Assembly: GCA_020055645.1 (NCBI GenBank)
Contig: CM034547.1
Location: forward strand, 56,918,909 to 56,982,908
Direction: 5' to 3'
DNA length: 64,000 nucleotides
DNA from: Tomocerus qinae
Taxonomy: Eukaryota; Arthropoda; Collembola; Entomobryomorpha; Tomoceridae
The position numbers were made by a program, and so were the translations under genes. The notes under the pieces were generated by a model that was not told the DNA's origin, did not search any database, and worked only from the letters and a program-made list of their open reading frames with translations. Positions 53,989 to 64,000 of this stretch are shown here, piece after piece (position 1 is the first letter of the stretch; each line of letters starts with the position of its first letter).

Positions 53989-54237
53989 GTGGTGAATTCT
54001 ATTTTGCCTGTTTGTCTATGTCTGGACTATTGCATTTGGTATGTTAGGAAAAGGAGAGAGTTTGCCGCAAAGGAACTTAGAAAATATTATGTCGAGAAGA
54101 TGAAAAATGATGGGAGCAGGGAGAGAAGCAGAAAGTCTAGTCATGGTCATGATGGAAATCATTCAAAAACATGCGGATCTCAAAGTTTCAATTTCAAAGG
54201 TTCTCCTCGGAAACTTATTGCTCCTGACTCTGACTAA
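53989..54237 (+). CDS. Weak candidate C-terminal exon of an unrecognised protein
   Basis: An open frame ends in TAA at 54235-54237. Its last ~62 codons are unlike the surrounding AT-driven frames: rich in K, R, E, S and H (KRREFAAKELRKYYVEKM, then RERSRKSSHGHDGNH) and ending PRKLIAPDSD. A pyrimidine-containing stretch leading to TATGTTAG just before 54049 could serve as a splice acceptor, and an AATAAA lies about 290 bases after the stop (54530). The upstream part of the frame, with a non-ATG start, would then be intron. No domain or family is recognised, and frames of this length are expected by chance, so this rests only on composition. Confidence 0.18.
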   Translation: MVNSILPVCLCLDYCIWYVRKRREFAAKELRKYYVEKMKNDGSRERSRKSSHGHDGNHSKTCGSQSFNFKGSPRKLIAPDSD

Positions 54238-56229
54238 CTGACTGAGTTTAACTTGGATTTGACTTGGACAGTGGAAAGGATAGGAAACATTTCAAACTTG
54301 TTCACTCCTTGGAACTACTAAAGTGAGGTAGACTAAGGAGTAACGTGCGACTGCGACTGCAACCTGAATTTAAGCTGATCTTGAGTTTCGTGGTCGTGAC
54401 TTTGTTCTCTGGCTCCTAGCAAATATAATAATAGTCATACATAATAATAATGATATTATGTCTACCAGACTTTTCCCTCATTTCTCTATCCATAATGTTT
54501 AGCATGTGAACTGTGAGTAACATCGACACAATAAATACCTAGAGTACTACTACTAGTGCAGCAAATAACGCTGTAATAAGTCCGCACCAAAAAGTAAGAT
54601 AAACAACGCAACATTTCTCATTTTTCTATCTAATGCACGATCCACATTACACGGAGATGCTGTTGTGTTACGTTTTATTATGTTTTATGAACTAAAGCAA
54701 TGTTATGTATGTAGTTATTTATTTCACGTTAAATTATTTCATACAATAATAACAAGTTACAATTTACTCGACTTGAGTAGGAAGTTGTTTATTTTTTACA
54801 GTCCCTCATATCAGGACTTACGTTTCACGAAACGGATATGGTTACACCGCAGTGTACAAATAAATATCATACAGCCTTATTCTGCGATTCCTACTACCGT
54901 ACTGCATGATACAGTGAATCGCGCTAATAGTAAATATAATAAGTAATTCTCTCAAGCTGAAGATGAGAAATGATATTTCTTATAGTCTCTGTATTGCTAA
55001 TAGAGATGTTCATTTCTTAGAAGCTTATTTTCGCAGTGCGTTTTTCGCATTTCACACGCATTTTTGACACGAATGATCTTGTGATCCGCTCAGGAGGAAT
55101 CTCCAATCTATTCCCTTCGAAATTCTTTCAGGATGAAAAGTTCAGGACGGGCTAAGCGGCAGTTCACACTGAAAGGAACCTGGAGAAAAAAACAGCATTT
55201 CTAACACGAGAATTTGGTCCATGTCTCCTAATCCTAATGCATTGTAATGGCATGCCATGGCAGAACAGTACTAGTCACATCATACTACTAATACTAAAGG
55301 AAATGGGAAAAAGAGAGGGAAGTGCCCCAAAAACGTCGCAGTCACATTCACATCGCAACAACCCATGAACCATTATTATTTCTAGAGAAATGTGGCCGTG
55401 CATTACACCAGATTTCACAGCACAGCATTATATATCATATTAGATACTCGGAATTCTCATAGAAAAATGATTCTGCCACACCAAAGATGAGTATACACTT
55501 TCATAATATCCTTCTTGTCAGGTTTACAAAACTACTACAAATGTATTGGAATCTTCCTTTAATCCCGAATTTGAATTTCAGTTTGATGGGGAATATTCAT
55601 GTTGGATTTTTTAATGTCATTTCATGTAGGTAGCTCTTGTAGTTGCTAAAGGTCGGAGCTTTCTGTCTCTTTCCTTACTGACTAGATTGGTTGGCAGACT
55701 CTATGCTTTGGTTTGATGGCATTTTATGTTTGGTACACCTGTGATACGATTTGCTGTCTTGTCCTGTCTGACTCTGACGAGTTTTTGTTGCGGTGGCTCT
55801 ACGGCTCACCTACCTATGCACACATACACAATCTAAACTCACTCAAACTGACTGACTGCATTTTCACAGAGGAAAAACATACTTATTGCATACATATTTA
55901 CGACCATGACTATCCATATCATTTGTATACAGAATGTTGCATTATGTAACTCTACATTGTTATGTTCATTTTTGCATCCAATTCATCCTCTGTCTATCTG
56001 ACTTAGAATGCCATACAATATGAACTGACGCGAAAACCAATGAAATGTTAGGTAGTGTTCCAATTATATTAAATTAAAATGTTGACACATGACATGAACA
56101 AAGTTTTCTATAGATATTTGTATTATAGAAACTTTTGACGAATATGACTAATGATGATATTTTTGTTTTCTTTATAGGTAAGATTATCTTCTACTTCAAT
56201 TTGGTCCATTCTCTTAACTAAGGTAAAGT
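54238..56229. other. Non-coding stretch, no supported gene
   Basis: It includes a possible 3' flank of the preceding candidate exon and small GC-richer patches at 55140-55200 and 55240-55360. Frames at 54665-54946 and 55713-55949 show no domain. I see no RNA gene or mobile element. Confidence 0.5.
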
Positions 56230-57250
56230 ATCCACAGTTGCACCATTTTCTGTAATATTATCTCTACTAGTAAGCAAAATGTATCGTGACTATAGTATTA
56301 CAAATATATACTACTAGTGAACCCAGCTAAGGAGCGAACCTAGCACTCAAGAGAAATTCAGCAGGCCACCAATCACAGTAATAAAAACAATTCAGAAAAA
56401 ATCATTGGCATTTCCCTTAGGTTATTAAATTTGTTAATACAAATAAATATACTTTTATTTTCTACAGCGGTTAGAAAAATTAGCTGCAGTTTCAACTTTC
56501 TGATAAAAAGGAATTTACTAAACTACAACAATAACTGTAGATCGTAGCATCAAATACAGGGGACAATGAAAGACTCCATTTTTAAAAATCTGCTCAAAAA
56601 GTTACCGAAAAGCTCTCATTTAAAATCAGAAAAATAAGATTCCCCCTGGGATTTTGGAAAATCGTATAAATCCCATGAGTACAACTTACGGATGAATATT
56701 TTTAAAGGATAAATAGTGGCCCCCAGTGCTGTTATTTAATTGTGCAAAAAGGTGTGCAAGCTGCCACAAAGGAGTCAAGGGGGTCTAGGGGTAATGAAAA
56801 GTAAAACCAGTCTACTAAAAATACTAAATTTGTTTGTCAATTTAACAAATCCAATTTGGATTAGGAGTTTTGAAATGCTAATTAATACGCACATTACGAA
56901 ATGTTCTCTTTCGCCAATCATTTCCATTGCAAAATAATCATCTTATGTAAAAATTTCTATTTTTGTTTTGATGTTATAATAATATAGGCACCCAGTACCA
57001 TTGCTGAATTTCAAAATGATTATACATATTATCATTGTCTAATTTCGAAATAAGCTATAACCCATATTGGACGTCCTTGTTTTATGAAACATGTATTGTA
57101 TACGCGCATGTGCACTGCAACAAAATGCCGCATTGTCCATGGCATAGATAGATACATAGATACCTGCGACATAGGAATAAATAATTTTATTATATAGAGA
57201 TTTCTATTTGAATTTTTTCATAGTTTGTATTTCATTGGTATTGATCATAG
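56230..57250. mobile_element. AT-rich island, probable decayed LINE insertion
   Basis: The texture differs from both flanks: A/T homopolymer runs, few TAGTA or GTAAG words and little strand skew. It encloses the LINE reverse-transcriptase-like fragment at 56740-56937. I could not find a poly-A tail, target-site duplication or the catalytic part of the reverse transcriptase, so the boundaries are only changes in texture. Confidence 0.35.
56740..56937 (+). pseudogene. LINE reverse-transcriptase C-terminal remnant
   Basis: The frame begins directly after an in-frame TAA and reads KKVCKLPQRSQGGLGVM, then about 20 residues later PIWIRSFEML. In LINE-type (L1-like) reverse transcriptases the stretch after the thumb usually reads W-x2-VC-x-PK-x2-GGLG(I/V) followed by an FN-x-ALL segment and LW. 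The VCK, Q-GGLGV and IW match in order and approximate spacing, while the FN-x-ALL-x-KW segment is only loosely kept (SLLKILNL). It is a short decayed piece with no catalytic residues. The match is from memory of the motif and could be fortuitous. Confidence 0.38.
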
Positions 57251-60200
57251 AAATTTATTATAGTTATACATATACGATATAATGCACTACTGTGCTATCT
57301 CGGAGAGTGGAGAATTCGAATCTCTACTACTGGCATGCTATCACAATTATAGTTATGTAGAACTAGCGAGTGAAAATATGGCATTAGTGAGATTGTGATG
57401 TAATTTGGCGTAAAGATGAAAGAGTAATGTTGTAGGATAGAGGATGTTTCTAATCGAATGGATTCCACGAGTGTCATCTATTATTCTTGTGTGTGGACGT
57501 GAATCGTGAAACACGGAGTAGACAGGTAGGACAGGAGTGGAGGAAAAGACAGAGGTATGACACGACATTAAATTCAGTTCAGTTGTTTGGGATGTTGGTT
57601 GTGGATGAAGATTGTTCTGGGTTGAGGTGGAGGAGAGGTTGAGAGTAAAATTCTCGTTACTTTGCGTCTGTTGGCAAAGAAAAGGGCAAGAAGGAAGGGA
57701 AGTTAGTTGAGGCGAACGGGAGGAGAGAGGAGGGCAGTCTGTTTAGTTAAGTCTTATGATTGTATATGTAGTAAAGTTGTGCTAGTAGAAATCAACTGGA
57801 CTGAAACTAAAGGAGTATAGAGATGTCTGTGCTCTCTTTACAGTTTGTACGTTTAGTTTAGTGGATAGTGGAGAGGAAGAGAAGAGCTCCCAGCTCACCT
57901 TTTACTGCAGCTACTTTACGATCTTTACCTTCAACTTTACGTTCGACTCAAATATATCCCATTATTTTATATCTTTTAGCGTGTCCCTGATGGAAACTGA
58001 AACTTGTGCTTGCTTAATAACTACACATAGTAGTGTTATAGTCGTCTATAGCTAAAGGGTTTATGCATATGATGCTACTATATAGTAGTACAATTGACTA
58101 TCTGGTGGTGGTGGCCTGGTTTCAAGTTTGAAGGAAGAATCTGTATTTTGAGATGAGACTGCTCACTCACTCTGTCCTTTATCTTTACGTTTTGGTAGGA
58201 TTTCCATCTTTTCTGTGGCGTAAGTATATGTATACATAAATCTGGGACTAGATACTAAAATACATACATAGGAAATTGAAGAGAGTGATATAAAAGGAAA
58301 TAAATTTGTGCTCCCTTCTCTACTGGGTTAGATTACAGGTTAGATTTTAAAGACACACTCATTCTGTGAGTAAAACAAGCAAAAGTAGGTTTGACCTCTG
58401 GCTTTTCCATGACCAGGGAGTTGAGAAGAGACCACACCAGACTGGGAATTGCTATCTTCAAAGAAATAGATATATCTGTATTAAGTTTTATTTTCCACAG
58501 ATGCAGTGAGTTTTAGCTTTTGGTGCAGAATCATTTGTAGAAGAAGATTGTGTATTGTATTATTGTATTGTAGTTTATTGTGATGGAGAGATAGTAAGTA
58601 GCTGGGAGAAGACAAGACAATGCACAATAGGGAATAGTAAGTACTTAACTGAAATGAAGTGAACTCTCCGAGTCAGTCAACTAAAGTCAAGTCAGTCCTA
58701 TCGTTAGCTATAAGGCTGGATGAGCTATAATAAGGATAATAACATGACATAAGCTACAGTTGAGTTTTACTGCCACGCCACGACTTGCTCTTCTCTGTCC
58801 AACGAGGCACTTTCTTTAGTTGATTTGCTAATGGTAATAGTAGTAAAAATAATATATTTTATGCTGTTGAGAAGACATGAATCTCTCTGCACCATTCCAA
58901 AATTCCGGCCTTATAGTTCGTATAAATGAGCCATGTCCCAAACTCATTTGTTTCAAAGACAATGCAGAATTTGTAGCTGTAGCTGGCTGACTGGATGGAT
59001 GCAGCTGCACCAGAGAGAATTTCATTGTCTAAGTAAGTTAGTTGGTTGAAATCAGCTCGCAGAGACTGTCGGTCTGTAAAGACTCTTGTCTTGATTTGTA
59101 AGTGATTTGTGTGGCGATTTCTTTCGAGTTCGAGGCTTAAGAGGAAAATTTGAGGAATGATTGTACACATTACATGTGCTATATTATTATGATTATTGTT
59201 GTAGTTGGAGATGAAAATGAAAGAACAGAGCAGAAAAGACTGACCCTGAGTTGAGCAAAGTGCAATTGCGTGATCTCAGATGGGTTGGTTAGCTTTGAGT
59301 AGATTGGATTCAATTGAAGATAACTGACTGAGCTTTGCCATTACAAACTCTAACTTCTCGACTATACGGATCCGTATACTCCATTTTCTAGTATACCCTA
59401 ATATTGCTGATAGTGATAGCATGGCTCTTCTGATGTGATGCTAATGTTCGTCAAGTCCAATCATCTTCAGCAGAATAACCAAAATGTGTGCATTTGCTAT
59501 ACCTATGAAAATTGCGTATACTGAAATGGTTAATGTTATAGCTACGTAATATAAGTAGGTACATCACTTATATCTCTTCGCTTAAATCTTAAACTGTGTG
59601 AGATATTGCTCTTAGTCCCAACAGAAAACAGTCAAGTGGAAATCAACTCTGATTCTAAGTCCAAGTTTGTTATCTTGAATGAAAATGGGCGTTTGCAAGA
59701 ATTTTCCTGACTCGACTTGACTTACATTAGCGTACTTGTCTAAGGCATCGTAAGTTAGTAGATATCGTCCAAGACCTGTTTCGCTTATATATTATACGCT
59801 GTGTGAAATACAGTCGTGTCAATTTTGAATCCGAGTGTAAATGCAAAGTTCCTTGTACTTTGAGGATATTAGTAGCTTTTGTTGAAGTCAACTAAAGATT
59901 AGATAAGTTAAGGTTAAGGTTAGCATAGGTGTGTGGTCGCTCGGAGAGTATTATTGCATCTATCCCTGTGTGTACCTAATAATGTCATGTATTTAGATGT
60001 AAGTTGATTGTTCAAATCACTTTCACCAACCCTGTAATCAAATATCCATTGCAAAATGAATGATGCTCTTATGTACTAGACACACTAGTAAATAATAATA
60101 TATCTGTAATTGAACAGATAATAGAATTGTGTTCTTTTCTCCTCTACGTTTCGCAGTAAATTCAAACCATAAAGACAGACCTCACCTCTCCATCTACCTA

Positions 60201-63200
60201 CACTCTTTACAGCAATAACTTATGCGTACTACCTACTTAGAAATCGATTGCGCATAGCAAAACATATTTCTCGATCTTCTATACATCCTAGTAATCTCTC
60301 GTAGATTGCATGAATTAAATTGTCTTTGCTCTTTTCTGACCTACACTGAAATAAACAAGAAATTCGCTGTGATTTGTGGGATTTGTAAGAAAACTTTTAC
60401 GTGGATCGACAAATGATTAGGAATGACGACACGACACAACACAACAGGGTCAAAAGTGCATGGATGGTGGTCTGAAAGTCGGCGAAGGAATTGATTATAA
60501 CTTTGTGTGGTGTGATATATCTGTAGGTATATTGCCCACGTCTACTCGACTCACACACAGATACTATTGTGGCATTAATGTATTTCTTAATAATAATGGA
60601 GTGTCTATTTCATTTCAATTTATGATCTGCGCTGAAATCCAAGCCGAACGTTTTTCTGTCCCTCTTGTCGGTATGGATCTTAACAGTTCCACTACAGTTT
60701 GATTGCTTGCGCAAAAGACCGAGAGATGTTCAAGGTGTATCGTATACTATATTCTACAGTCAATGTCAAAGTATATATTGGATTTTTGGTAACCTTGTTT
60801 TTGTGGTAGGTATTTGAGTTAAATGCAACTGTTGGAGGCAAAGGTTATTCTATAGTGTGATGTGATCTGATGTATTTGATGTGAGTTTTACCTGTTTGCT
60901 ATGCCTAGCTTGGTTCTTGGTTGGCTTTGACTCTTGAGGCTTTTTATTTTTCGGAATGGAAAAGCGAATACTAAAGATCCACCACGTTCCGTCCACCCGC
61001 TACGTAGTAGCTACATACATATTATATGCAAGATGATGCGATTCGAAATTCACACAACATATCCACTACTATGTAGCACTAGTATTATTGCCGGACTAGT
61101 ATTGGCTATATGCATATAGCTACTTCTGAGAAGTTTATACAGATAGATAGAGGAAGCCAGATCTAGTGAAGTTGCAGTTGAATGTTTTTCTTATGAGTTT
61201 AGTTGACTTGCAATTCCCATTTGACTGCGTAGAACCCTTGTCTGCGTTATATTCTATTAGGTTGTTGGATTACATTGTAAAGGATATGTCATTTGGGGCA
61301 TGATAGCAGAGATATAAGGTATATAGATGCTAAGTAAGTAAGCTAACGTACTTGCAGAGTTGATAGTGCGTTACGTTACGATGTTTGTTTGTACGTGATG
61401 TGAACTGAACTCGTATTTTCTTTCTATATATGTAGCTAAAGTACAGTATTAGCTTGGTAATAGTAGGAATGTCTTCCTTGCCATTTTTACTCGTTGTACA
61501 AATAGGGAGAGCTGAAGACGGAGATAGAAAAAGAAGATCCAGCTCAACTGAACTGGAGGAAATAGGGAGAGCCCACAGAGAGACAAACAGAGCAAACCAA
61601 ACTAAACCAAGTGAACTGAAGGAGAGTCAAGTGAGGCAGACACATGCACTACTAATATTCTGCCTGAACTGAATGTGAAATGTGAATGTGAATACTAATG
61701 CCATAGATCCTATAGAATACTTAGCAGACGTAAAATAGTCAAAGCGATTGAGGAACAAGAGCAGAACAGATCTCTCTTGTTTTACCATTGCAACCAGAAC
61801 GAAGAATAGCGCCTCTTGACTCTAATCTCCAGTTCAGGCTATGGCATTACAAATCTATACAAAGATCATCTGACTATATATTATAAAATCCTGATTTAAG
61901 TACTTGTGCTCCCTCCATACCACTTTCATTCCGTTTTCCACTGGTTTCCTTACAATTTCATACAAAGATCATGTCATGTACCTCCCATACAAATAAATCA
62001 TGGGCTTTACTTTCAGTGCTCCTGGTGCTATTCGCGAAAAATACTTTACATAGGCTAAAGGCTAAATCTATGCTGCTACTGTCCACGTTGAGAATCTAAC
62101 ATAAACATAATTGCTCGTTGCACCTTGTACTACAGCGGAAGAAAGAAATCTTGTCTCGGGATCATTTTTATGAATTATTGGTTCAGAAAGATTTTGTCTA
62201 ATGGATTTATAAATCCAGAGAATGTTTTTCTAATGAATCAAGATATAAGGGCAGCTTTGTAGATTGTGGTGCAGTGTGTCTATTTACTGTTGATAAGAAG
62301 TTGTTGAATGTTATGTTCAAGGTCTGTAAAAATTGCATTGCATGTTTAAAATTGCATGGAGTACACATAGTTTTTAGTTAGTTATGCTTGAAAATTAGTA
62401 GGTGTACTGGAGCAAGGGATGTATTTGAGGTGAGTAGTTCTATGTGACTGAAGAGTCGTTCTCGTTTGGAAAAAATAAACAGGAAGCTAAAATAGTTAAA
62501 GATGGTATATAGAGACTAATGCTTGTAATGTCGGCAATAGAATGCGCGTTACATAGACATTAAAGTAAAGCTGGCAGGGAAACAAGTAATGTAAGTAGGT
62601 GGCTGTGGCCTGCAGAAGTAAAAATGAATTTTTAGTTTTCCACGTGAATTCATTTGTGTATGTGTGTATGATGTTGGGTTGTTTTAATAAGGGAACAGTG
62701 ACGTGTTTGTGTGAATGTTTGAATGTTGACGTCCCTGAGTTGACTTGACTGACTGAAGTTTTAATGAACGTGTAAAATTTTGAAGAAGAAATAAACTAGG
62801 ATATTGTCACAGTTTATTTGCTTATGTTCGTGTTCTTGTATTAGTACTTGTCTTAGACGTTGTCTGTAAAAGTCTCGTCTGGGATTTAAAGTTTCACGAG
62901 TGCCGTACGTGTTTACTGCGGAATTGGAGGAGGAACAGATATTGAAAAGTATTATTGGGTTTTAGTTAGCGAGCAGGTGGAGGGCTTGGGAAGAAGATGT
63001 ATTTACTTGTCCTGTTTATTAGATTAGATTACACGATGATATTTAGTGTATAGGGAAGAGAAAGAAATAGATTGGGTTGTGATCGAAAATAATTCTGCTC
63101 AGCTGCGTCGCTGGAGATAATGAAGAGCAGGGACATGTTTAATGCTCCTAGTCGGCTCTCTCACTTTTGTTGATCTATCGGAATTTATTTGACTGCACTG

Positions 63201-64000
63201 TGGAGGCTGTAGGATAATTTATGTTATGTTTGCTACGGGAGCTTAAAAAGACTTTTCCTCAAGCTCCCAGTGACTTTGCTTGACTGATGGCCGCTTAAAA
63301 GACATACTTACACATGGAGCAATAGACATTTATAACGCAGTGCTCAATAGTCCGACGCTCCTCTGTCTCACTTACATAAAATAAATCCAGCGAGAGGCTC
63401 ATCGGAATATCCTCACCTAAATCTATTCACAATCTCTACGTGCAAAATGGTCGGAGGAACATGATTTACCTATTGTGCACACGGGCAGAGACACATTTGT
63501 GAATGAAGGAGACGAGTCGTTTGGGCGAAAGATTCTACATGGGCTCCTCTGACAGTTGCACACTGAATACAAAAACCCAGGCAAGGCTTAGTTAGCTTTC
63601 CAACAGTTTCTAAGAGGATAAATGATATAAAACCTACTGAAAGTTAACTCCTACTAAAAAACTCAAGAGTGGAATCAAAAGTTCTTTCTTGTCCAGCCAT
63701 GCCAAGACATGACAACCCAACAACCAACTCAAAAACGAAACCAAGGCACACTAAGCTGTGCCAGCTAGAGCACAGCAAGAAATGTTAATGGAATCAAAGA
63801 GTATCTTATACCTTCAGGAATGTAATACAGAGTGATGATTATGTATGAATTCAATTCAATTCTATACAATTCAAAAGACAGGAATTGTGTGCTGGCTTAA
63901 CATAAGATCTTAAAAGTAAGTGTAGGTAAGTAGTCATGTAATGAACATGTAACTTCTATATAGCAGTATATACATAGTACACTCGGTTATATTACATAAT
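57251..64000. other. Non-coding stretch to the window end
   Basis: 57370-57780 and 62380-63120 are G-over-C (57601-57660: G 24, C 4); 60120-60360 and 63290-63760 are C-over-G. Two overlapping minus frames at 58828-59170 have mixed composition but no recognised family. A purine-rich frame at 61454-61672 contains a 13-base direct repeat (AAATAGGGAGAGC at about 61499 and 61559). No gene is supported. Confidence 0.5.
58551..58580. repeat. TGTAT/TATTG low-complexity tract
   Basis: Irregular TGTAT and TATTGTATTG units over 30 bases. This is a simple repeat with no visible function. Confidence 0.65.

Noticed and set aside
57300..57340. Possible tRNA B-box (ATTCGAATCTC)
   Set aside because: The first position departs from the consensus, and no A-box, acceptor stem or anticodon arm could be placed around it.
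58828..59170. Two overlapping minus-strand frames of mixed composition
   Set aside because: Neither has a recognisable domain or convincing splice pair, and the two compete for the same DNA. Left as chance without other evidence.
59908..59924. Telomere-like TTAAGGTTAAGGTTAG
   Set aside because: Only two to three units, not a canonical telomere repeat and not in an array.
61454..61672. 72-codon plus frame with a hydrophobic start resembling a signal peptide
   Set aside because: The start is non-ATG, the body is a purine-rich strand giving E, R, K and S, and a short direct repeat lies inside. No family.
1..64000. CRISPR arrays, bacterial operons, ribosome binding sites, rRNA genes
   Set aside because: None seen. 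No regularly spaced direct repeats, no long adjacent frames and no recognisable rRNA segments.

Overview
This window looks like AT-rich nuclear DNA from a eukaryote with a large, gene-poor genome. Spot counts give about 36-37% G+C. No reading frame exceeds 138 codons in 64 kb. At this composition stop codons should occur about every 14 codons, so chance alone predicts a longest frame near 125 codons and roughly a hundred frames of 60 codons or more, which is what the window shows. There are no bacterial operons, rRNA or tRNA genes, CRISPR arrays or complete genes that I can support. The few recognisable coding fragments look like retroelement debris (a LINE ORF1-like stretch near 15 kb and a LINE reverse-transcriptase C-terminal stretch near 56.8 kb). 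An animal is my best guess, but plant, algal or other eukaryotic origin cannot be excluded.

Layout. 1-14.8 kb is featureless apart from short simple repeats and small GC-richer patches. At 14.87-15.07 kb lies the best candidate exon, with textbook splice signals on both sides and an ORF1/gag-like motif. At 17.33-17.61 kb is a compact foldback element flanked by TTAA on both sides and built from nested ~34-bp units in opposite orientation. At 20.3-20.6 kb a TAG-type triplet tract faces a CTA-type tract. 21-39 kb is non-coding. At 39.76-41.27 kb there is a 1.5-kb imperfect palindrome whose two arms each carry a copy of the same unrecognised coding sequence, converging tail to tail around a ~284-bp centre. 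At 54 kb there is a weak candidate terminal exon, and at 56.2-57.2 kb an AT-rich island with the LINE remnant. The rest to 64 kb is non-coding.

Two properties run through the whole window. First, strand composition flips repeatedly: blocks of about 0.3-1 kb are strongly G-over-C on the given strand (G 80 against C 10 in 48781-49020) and neighbouring blocks strongly C-over-G (C 73 against G 15 in 32161-32400). Second, a small vocabulary recurs: TAGTA/TACTA, GTAAGTA, and TTGACTTGACT/AGTCAAGTCA. Three islands (about 17.0-17.6, 39.4-41.3 and 56.2-57.2 kb) lack this vocabulary and are where the mobile-element-like structures sit, so they are probably insertions into an older background.

I see no genes working together as a pathway. 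The most unusual objects are the gene-bearing palindrome, the TTAA-flanked nested-repeat element and the alternating strand-skew blocks.
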